NCBI GenBank assembly: GCA_947385375.1
Contig: CANDKR010000001.1
Coordinates: forward strand, 127,333 to 191,332
Length of the DNA stretch: 64,000 bases
Reading direction: 5' to 3'
Source: an uncultured Clostridia bacterium
GTDB lineage: Bacteria; Bacillota; Clostridia; TANB77; CAG-508
The translations under genes and the position numbers were made by a program. Under the pieces are notes generated by a model. The model was given only the letters and a program-made list of their open reading frames with translations, was not told the DNA's origin and did not search any database. Shown piece after piece: positions 57,773 to 64,000 of the stretch (position 1 is its first letter; each line of letters opens with the position of its first letter).

Positions 57773-59164
57773 TTATTGTACTGTATTATTTTCTGTAGTA
57801 GATGTATTAGCAACATAATTTTGGTTACCAATTGCATTATTTGTTACTGTAGTATTTTCTGTAGTAGTCCCTGAGTCCACTGCATTTGTGTCTGGTGTAC
57901 TACCTTCTGGTGATACTGATGGACCATTAAAGTTATACTCATATAATGTAATTGTATCACTACCATCAGTTTTAATTAAGTTAATAAAATATGAGTTATC
58001 TGAATGGTCTGTGTAATAAATCCAGTCTCCTAATACATTTATAAATGAAGTGTAATTCTCCATTTCAACTATAATTTGATGCTCTGTTCCATCTGTTTTT
58101 ACTTTATGAATACAAACTACATCTGAAGCTTCTTCATCTTTATAGTCTAGGTAATAAATCCAATCACCTTGCACATTCATATTATATGCTCTTGATTCGA
58201 ATACTTTTTCATCACCTGAACCATCAACCTTAACTTTATGAATTGCATTATTTTCGCTATTTACATAGTAGATTGTATCTCCAACAATATTAGGATTGTA
58301 TAATCTCTTGCCATTTACAGCTCTTGCATTAGAACCATCTAAGTTCATAATATAAGTTACAAAATCATATTCATTTGTAGGGTTCTCTGCATAATCATTA
58401 TATAATATATATTTGTCAGTAATACCTACAAACCCTGTTTGATTGTCATTTATTTTCTTTCTGTCTCCACCTTCTGTATCCATTGAATAGATATTATAAT
58501 TTTCGCCTACATAGTAAATTCTGTCTTTTATTACATATATAGATACACCTTCATTGCTGAAATGTCCGTCATTTATAACTCTTAATTCTTTACCATCTAA
58601 AGACATTTTATATATTCTATTTTTTTGATATGCTGTTGATGTAGCTTCTGCTTCAACTTCATCAGTTGGCTCAAATGCTACAAAATACATATAATTTCCA
58701 ACAACATTTATTGAATAAATTTCCCAATCTTTTTGAACTAAAACTTGTTTCTCAGTTCCATCAGTTTTCACTTTATTAAGTGCAATTTCCATTCCATCAT
58801 TTGCTAAACTCATGTAGTATATCCAATTGCCTTGAATATTAGCACAACCTAAATTATTATTATTGTTTCCTACATCAATACCAATAACATTTTTTCCAGT
58901 AATTATGTGGCTAATCATACCTGTTGAAATTTCTAAACATACTGAACCTATAATCGCAAGCACAATTACAATTGCTACAATAATGCCTATAATCTTACCT
59001 GTTTTTTTATGTTTTGCTTCTTTTTCTACTTTTTGGTCTTTCTTGATTTCAAATTTGTTATCTTCATCATTTTCAATATCTGTCAATAAACTGTTTTTAC
59101 AGTCATCACAATATTTGTTGTCACCCTCTGGAATTTCTTTTCCACATTTTGTACAGTAATTCAT
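57773..59164 (-). CDS. Zinc-ribbon membrane protein with DUF5050-like propeller repeats
   Basis: The 463-residue protein starts with a zinc ribbon (CTKCGKEI...CDDC, about 4-20), has one membrane helix (about 53-76) and then an extracellular array of repeats with the core GDWIYY or GNYMYF and KVKTDGTE about every 45 residues, as in DUF5050/KelchYY-like propellers. The end is a Thr/Asn-rich tail. This architecture is frequent in gut clostridia, function unknown. It lies 13 bases after the glucosaminidase gene. Confidence 0.82.
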   Translation of the reverse strand: MNYCTKCGKEIPEGDNKYCDDCKNSLLTDIENDEDNKFEIKKDQKVEKEAKHKKTGKIIGIIVAIVIVLAIIGSVCLEISTGMISHIITGKNVIGIDVGNNNNNLGCANIQGNWIYYMSLANDGMEIALNKVKTDGTEKQVLVQKDWEIYSINVVGNYMYFVAFEPTDEVEAEATSTAYQKNRIYKMSLDGKELRVINDGHFSNEGVSIYVIKDRIYYVGENYNIYSMDTEGGDRKKINDNQTGFVGITDKYILYNDYAENPTNEYDFVTYIMNLDGSNARAVNGKRLYNPNIVGDTIYYVNSENNAIHKVKVDGSGDEKVFESRAYNMNVQGDWIYYLDYKDEEASDVVCIHKVKTDGTEHQIIVEMENYTSFINVLGDWIYYTDHSDNSYFINLIKTDGSDTITLYEYNFNGPSVSPEGSTPDTNAVDSGTTTENTTVTNNAIGNQNYVANTSTTENNTVQ

Positions 59165-59177
59165 TTTTTACCCTCGC

Positions 59178-60918
59178 TTATTTTATTTTTAAATCTGATG
59201 TACTTCCTTTTATGTAGTTAAGTAAAGCAACTACGTCAGTAACTGTAATTGAACCTTCACATTTAACTTGTGCAGCTTCTAATTTAGCAACATTAGTTAT
59301 CTTTGCTGTTTCTTTTATGTGATTTATAATAGCTACTGAATCTAGTATATTAACATCTCCATCACCATTTACATCACCTTTTTTGATTATATCATAATCT
59401 TTTCCATCAATACTAACTTTTGAACAAGTACCCAATTTACCATTTGCACCATCTTTAACTTCTGAATTAGGATATTTTGTTTTTAAGTCAGCTATTGTCA
59501 TTTGAGCAGAAACTTTAACTATATTATTTTCTATTTTCAAAGTTGTTCCATCAACTTGTGTTGGAGTTGTTGGCTTCGGTGGTGTAGTTGGATTCGTTGA
59601 TGGTGTTGTTGGAGCTGGATTTGAAGGTACATATTCTGTTGGACTAGAAGCTCCAGCATTACTTCCCTCTCCTGTCTTTCTAATATAATTTCTAGCAACA
59701 TATCCACATAAACCTGATGAATCAGCTATAACTAAATCCCAATAATATCCATTGTTTGGTGCTGACGCTCTTATTAATACTTTTACCCCTGTGTTTTGAG
59801 GAATAGAACCAATATGAGCTGAATTTATATCTTGTCTTGAACGAACTTTTAATCCTCCGTTTGCAGTAACAACTGCTGTCTCATAACTTATTCTATTTTG
59901 TGTTGCTGTACTTGGTCTGCCCTGTGCTGTTTGAGGCATATTTGTATATAGAGGAATTATAAAAGTATGATTTCCAGTAACTTGTCCATTTATTATATAA
60001 TTTGCTCTTAATTTACTTCCTTCATTTTCTGCTGCTAATATATTTTGTGCATATTGATGTGAAAATAATCCACTTTGTGCATTTACTACATTAAATTTTT
60101 GATAATAACAAGTATTTTGTCCTTTGCCTACATAAGAAGATTTTGCAAACTCTGCACCACCAATTATTGAAGCAGCCTTTGAATTCCAACCATGTTGTGC
60201 AGCATAATTTCCACCATTGGCAATTATAGTATTTACATCATTACCAAAAGCACCAATATTAAAGAAATTATAATATGTAACACCATTTACTGTTACTCCT
60301 CTACTTAATGTAGAACCATTTTTACCATGTTCTGTAAGCATTTTAGCAACTAAGTAATATCCATTAATATTATATTTTTGACTAGCTTCAACTACTGCTC
60401 TTGCACATTCTTCGTGGTCTAAGAAAGTTCCAGCTATAACTCTTACAACATCTTCATAAGTAACATCTGGTGATTCTAAACTCTTAAATTGGAATACACT
60501 GTTTTCTGTAATTGAATTTCTAGGATCCATCATATATCTTAAAGCATCCATTGATGCACAGCATAAACTTCCATTATCATAATTCTTTGTTCCGCAAACT
60601 GGGCAATACCACATTCCTGAATAGCTGTTAGAAATATTAAATAAATTCTTTGGTGAAGCACCATGTCCTTGATACTCACGAAGTATTGCTTCATTCCAAT
60701 CTATGCCTGTATTATAGAATTGGAAATTATAATTTGGATGTGCATTTCTCAAACTATTTACTAAATTAGTAATACCGAGGTGCTAATTTTTCTGCTTCTT
60801 CAATTGAAGTAAGTCCTGCTGCATAAGAAACATTACCAATCCCTTCAAAGCTTGATAATACTATATATAACAACATTATAATTATTAAAGTTATAGAAAT
60901 TATTTTACTAAATTTCAT
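59178..60918 (-). CDS. Secreted glucosaminidase-SH3b-dockerin-like protein (one CGG +1 frameshift)
   Basis: Start ATG 60918 gives a signal peptide (about 1-36); skipping the C at 60777 joins it to the body, 579 residues in all. A LytG-like N-acetylglucosaminidase domain (AKMLTEHGKNGSTL with the catalytic Glu, FFNIGAFG, about 180-290) is followed by an SH3b domain (GGLKVRSRQDINS), a Pro/Thr linker, and a dockerin-like end with two Ca-binding repeats (GDVNGDGDVNILDSVAIINHI and TVTDVVALLNYI). Without the shift the signal peptide is lost. It probably cleaves peptidoglycan on the surface. Confidence 0.88.
60775..60777 (-). other. CGG +1 frameshift site (glucosaminidase, Gly48)
   Basis: GCA CCT CGG TAT becomes CCT GGT ATT ACT AAT, joining the signal peptide to the mature protein. 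Confidence 0.88.
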
Positions 60919-61037
60919 CTTCTCCTCCTATTTTTTGTCATTTGTTTCCATTATCTTACAATTAGTATATATATATTAACTAAAAAAGTCAACTTTTCAG
61001 GCATTACATTTGTTTTACAAATGTATTAAGAAAATAT

Positions 61038-61066
61038 GAAAAGACTGACATAAGTCAGCCTTTTAG
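61038..61066 (-). terminator. Terminator of tyrS
   Basis: AAAGGCTGACTTA pairs with ATGTCAGTCTTTT on the minus strand just after the stop. Confidence 0.7.
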
Positions 61067-61073
61067 GATTTTG

Positions 61074-62285
61074 TTATATAAGTTTATGAAATACTTTTTT
61101 GCCTTTTTGTATAATTGCATATCCATCTTTAAAGTCTTTTTCAGATAGCATATATTTTATATCAGTAATCTTCTCATCATTCAAAGAAATTCCGCCTTGA
61201 TTTATCAAGTCTTTTGCTTGTCCTTTTGAAGAAACAAGTCCTGCTTCTAGCATTGCATCTAATATAGAAATTTCTTTACTTGCAAGTTCTGTTGTAGGCA
61301 TATTATCTGTGTTTCTATTTCCACCAAATAATGCCTCAGCAGCCTCTTCTGCTTTTTTAGCTTCTTCTTCACCATGAATTAATTTTGTAATTTCATAAGC
61401 GGCAATCTTCTTTGCCTCATTAATCTCAGCATCTTTTAAGCTTGATAATCTATTTACTTCGTCCATTGGTAGATATGTAAGTAATTTTAAAACTTTTTCT
61501 ACTTCTGTATCACCAATATTTCTCCAGTATTGGTAGAACTCGTAAGGAGATGTTCTTTCTGGATTTAACCATAAAGCACCTTTTGCTGTTTTTCCCATCT
61601 TCTTTCCATCAGCTGTTGTAAGAAGTTTGAAAGTTAAACCATAAGCTTCAGAAGTCTCTTTTTTACGAATAAGCTCAACACCACCAATGATATTTGACCA
61701 TTGGTCGTTTCCACCAATTTGTAATTTACAATTGTATTTTTGATTTAGATACAAGAAATCATAACTTTGTAATAGTAAATATCCCATTTCAAAGAATGTA
61801 AGTCCTGTTTCTAATCTGTTTTTATAGCACTCTTGTGCAAGCATTCTACTAACTGTAAATTCCGAACCAATATCTCTCATAAAATCTATGTATTTTAGGT
61901 CTAATAGCCAATCTGCATTATTTACAATAATAGCTGCATTGTCACCTTCAAAAGACACAAAACGTTCTGCTTGTTTTTTTATACAAGCTACATTATCATC
62001 TAATTGTTCTCTTGTAAGCATTTGACGCATATCAGTTCTACCTGATGGGTCACCAATTGTAGCTGTTCCACCACCCATTAATATAATTGGTCTATGTCCT
62101 GCTTTTTGTAGTCTTGAAGCTACCATCAAAGCAACAAAATGACCAATATGCATACTATTAGCTGTTGGATCAATTCCTATATAAAAGCTAACGCTCTCTT
62201 TTTTAAATAACTCACGAATTTCTGCTTCGTGAGTTAATTGTTCTATATATCCTCTATCTTCTAGTTCTTTTATAATGTCTGTCAT
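61074..62285 (-). CDS. tyrS: Tyrosyl-tRNA synthetase
   Basis: The 403-residue class I synthetase has HIGHFVAL (HIGH), the tyrosine-binding MGYLLLQSYDFLYL and GGNDQWSNI, KMGKTAKGALWL in place of KMSKS, and a C-terminal S4 domain (VSSKGQAKDLINQGGISLN). It is of the TyrRS form with KMGKT (TyrZ-like). No T-box leader is seen; it follows a small gene by 11 bases, so control would lie further upstream. Confidence 0.96.
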   Translation of the reverse strand: MTDIIKELEDRGYIEQLTHEAEIRELFKKESVSFYIGIDPTANSMHIGHFVALMVASRLQKAGHRPIILMGGGTATIGDPSGRTDMRQMLTREQLDDNVACIKKQAERFVSFEGDNAAIIVNNADWLLDLKYIDFMRDIGSEFTVSRMLAQECYKNRLETGLTFFEMGYLLLQSYDFLYLNQKYNCKLQIGGNDQWSNIIGGVELIRKKETSEAYGLTFKLLTTADGKKMGKTAKGALWLNPERTSPYEFYQYWRNIGDTEVEKVLKLLTYLPMDEVNRLSSLKDAEINEAKKIAAYEITKLIHGEEEAKKAEEAAEALFGGNRNTDNMPTTELASKEISILDAMLEAGLVSSKGQAKDLINQGGISLNDEKITDIKYMLSEKDFKDGYAIIQKGKKVFHKLI

Positions 62286-62296
62286 TAAAATTCCCC

Positions 62297-62590
62297 CTAT
62301 TTGATTATATCACAATTCTCAGGAATAACTCGTACTCCACCTATATTATTTGAAGTCTCTGGGAAATATATTCCGCTAAATTCTTCTGCTTGAAGATAAC
62401 GATTTAAGTTTTTAGCAGTAATTCCTGCTTTTATAGCTAGGTCTTGTTTTGTTGTTCCAACTTCAAGTCCACTATCTAAAACTCCTTTTAATTTGATTAC
62501 TTCAGCATTATCTTTAATTGTACACTCTCTACAAACTTCACCTTCTGTTGTATGTAAACTTCCACAACGTACACATCTTTTTATTTCCAT
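62297..62590 (-). CDS. Small zinc-finger/helix-turn-helix protein
   Basis: The 97-residue protein has a zinc knuckle (CVRCGSLHTTEGEVCREC, residues 6-23) and a helix-turn-helix (KQDLAIKAGITAKNLNRYLQ, about 48-67). The form resembles the YvyF-type regulators near flagellar genes in Bacilli, but none are here. It probably regulates tyrS or is simply co-transcribed. Confidence 0.65.
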   Translation of the reverse strand: MEIKRCVRCGSLHTTEGEVCRECTIKDNAEVIKLKGVLDSGLEVGTTKQDLAIKAGITAKNLNRYLQAEEFSGIYFPETSNNIGGVRVIPENCDIIK

Positions 62591-62675
62591 AATAGACCTC
62601 CTAATTATCTAATTTGAGCATATCATATCACATAAATCTCAAAAAATAAACTCTTTTTTACAATTTTCTTGAATT

Positions 62676-64000
62676 TTATAGCATATTAAGCATTATTTCT
62701 GTTGTCCAAAAAGTTACTGCAACAAAAATTGTTCCTAATACAAAAGTATAATCTGTTAATATATATTTTGCATTTGCTGGTATTACTTTTCCTTCTGGAA
62801 TAACTAACTTCTCTTTTGCTCTTATCTTTCTTATAATTTCTAATATAACTACTATTATTGAAATATAGAATAATCCTTTTCCAATATATGTGACTACATT
62901 ATACGCAATATCCCAATTACAAGAACCAAAAATTTGGCAGAACACAGCATAAGCATTATTTATTCCATGAAGTAACATACCATATCTTAATTTACCTGTT
63001 TTTACATATAAAGTTCCTAAAATAATTCCCATAAAGAATGCAAAAATTCCTTGAGCAAGATTTAGGTGTATAACTGCAAATAGAAATGATGATACAACTA
63101 TTGCAAATTTATCTCCATATTCTCTTGTTAAATTTATCAATCCTTTTCTAAAGAATAATTCTTCAAAAACTGCTGGTATAATAGCAATTGCAACTACAAA
63201 GAATATTTGTAAAACAAAATTATCTAATCCAGGAACATTTAAAGTTTCATATACAGCTGTATTTCTAAAGCCCCATTGTGCTTGCGCATAAATAATAATC
63301 CATTGAAGTAGTCCTGTAAATACTATTGAAGTAGCAAACATTTTTAGGCAATCTAAAACACTATAATTTGGAGCTTCCTTTGTTTCATCTTTTTTAATGT
63401 ACACTTTTACAAATAGATATGCTCCTGCCAAACTTAGCATTGAAACTAAGCCCATTGTTAAGAACTTAATTTGTTCCTTATTCATAAATTTTATAAACAC
63501 TGGATATGCTAAAACATCTAAAAGTACTTGCATTAAAATTTGTAATACTAAAGCAATTATCATAGATAATCCTAGCACTAAAGCCAAACTTCTAAATTTA
63601 CTCTTCTCTAACTTTAAAGCTTGTTCTTCTTTTAAAGTAAGTTCTTTTCTTACTTTATGTTTTCTAGTTTTCTTTTCAGAATAATCTAAAACACCATTTT
63701 TAAATATAACACTGCATTTATTAAAAGCAACTGGTATTGAAATAACTAATAATACAAGTGATACTATAATTTGCCAAGCTTTTGCTTGTCCTATTATCAT
63801 AATTGCTGGTACAAAGTAATTTGATATAAGTGGTATACAAGACAAAATATAAATTAAAGCTGACATATTTGTATATGGATTAATTAATGCAAATGTAAAC
63901 ATATATACAGCAACTGTAACTACTAATAAAAATGTCATAGAATTTCCTGCTTCTGACATATTTGTTGTCTTTGAAGAAAGTGCTGCTTGTATAATTGATA
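62676..64000 (-). CDS. ABC-2 permease fused to a CPBP intramembrane protease, 5' truncated
   Basis: The frame is open past ATG 63959 to the window end (AALSSKTTNMSEAGNSMTF...), so the true start is outside. The visible part has permease-like helices, then a CPBP (Abi) domain with EELFFRKGLINL (first Glu pair, about residue 265 from ATG 63959) and HLNLAQGIFAFFMGIILG. Fusions of this kind are named ABC permease/CPBP proteases in clostridia. Function unknown. No CGG in frame. Confidence 0.78.
   Translation of the reverse strand, partial: SIIQAALSSKTTNMSEAGNSMTFLLVVTVAVYMFTFALINPYTNMSALIYILSCIPLISNYFVPAIMIIGQAKAWQIIVSLVLLVISIPVAFNKCSVIFKNGVLDYSEKKTRKHKVRKELTLKEEQALKLEKSKFRSLALVLGLSMIIALVLQILMQVLLDVLAYPVFIKFMNKEQIKFLTMGLVSMLSLAGAYLFVKVYIKKDETKEAPNYSVLDCLKMFATSIVFTGLLQWIIIYAQAQWGFRNTAVYETLNVPGLDNFVLQIFFVVAIAIIPAVFEELFFRKGLINLTREYGDKFAIVVSSFLFAVIHLNLAQGIFAFFMGIILGTLYVKTGKLRYGMLLHGINNAYAVFCQIFGSCNWDIAYNVVTYIGKGLFYISIIVVILEIIRKIRAKEKLVIPEGKVIPANAKYILTDYTFVLGTIFVAVTFWTTEIMLNML

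Noticed and set aside
8180..60777. The 16 single-base C insertions as sequencing or assembly errors
   Set aside because: An error tied to a local motif would hit all three codon phases and non-coding DNA. Here all are in one phase, always before a Gly codon, and the rest of each gene is clean. Raw reads are still needed to exclude it fully.
8180..60777. The interrupted genes as pseudogenes
   Set aside because: They include dnaE, murD and rlmH, have no other lesions, and keep conserved motifs on both sides of each site.
1..64000. CRISPR arrays, insertion sequences with transposase, prophage genes
   Set aside because: No regularly spaced repeats, DDE transposase, integrase or phage structural genes were seen; the Rpn gene is only transposase-like in family name.

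Overview
The window comes from a low-G+C (about 30 percent by eye), spore-forming Bacillota of clostridial type, most likely an uncultivated gut lineage. Spore-specific genes (a GerA-type germinant receptor operon with a sigma-G-like promoter, and SleB), single-chain PurL, the yqeG/prepilin peptidase/M24 peptidase/efp cluster and A/T-ending codons all point that way. Most genes lie on the minus strand.

Layout. 0-8 kb: 3' end of purH, an Rpn/PD-(D/E)XK gene between two identical 33-bp hairpins, and the purM-purL-purB operon. 8-12.3 kb: an endonuclease Q-like gene, a GC-rich foreign-looking ORF, RNase P RNA, a small membrane protein, a secreted V8-like protease and tmRNA. 12.3-19.6 kb: an unrecognised gene and the miaB-orf-mutS-orf operon, then a DnaJ-domain membrane protein. 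19.6-26.3 kb: a MacAB-like export operon with two adaptor proteins, and pyk. 26.4-31.4 kb: germinant receptor operon, tRNA-Trp, M23 peptidase. 31.4-44.7 kb: housekeeping genes (efp, M24 peptidase, prepilin peptidase, yqeG, sleB, dnaE, rqcP-like, alarmone synthetase, rlmH, murD, a cytidylate-kinase-like gene). 44.7-55.8 kb: a DUF2142 protein, uvrA, a cluster of three HipA-like kinase paralogues, and uvrB. 55.8-64 kb: a C39-like protease, tRNA-Thr, a PemK/MazF-like protein, a zinc-ribbon/propeller protein, a glucosaminidase-SH3-dockerin protein, tyrS and a CPBP protease fused to an ABC permease.

Main observation. Eleven genes, including essential ones (dnaE, murD) and conserved ones (uvrB, rlmH, gerA, gerB, sleB), are interrupted by one extra C, at 16 places. 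At every place the zero-frame codon is CGG followed by A or T. Skipping the C gives a Gly codon (GGA 12 times, GGT 4 times) and restores the conserved protein, usually at a conserved glycine (UvrB P-loop, DnaE active-site loop, MurD, SleB). The preceding codon always ends in A or T and mostly encodes Pro or Ser. On reading both strands I found no in-frame CGG used as an ordinary sense codon in any native-looking gene; the only two are in the GC-rich ORF at 9353-9727. The shared codon phase argues against random or motif-driven sequencing error. The pattern suggests that CGG is unassigned or barely decodable here and that ribosomes shift +1, or that a tRNA reads the quadruplet CGGA/CGGT as glycine. 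This is inference; proteomics, read-level checks and the tRNA gene set would decide it.
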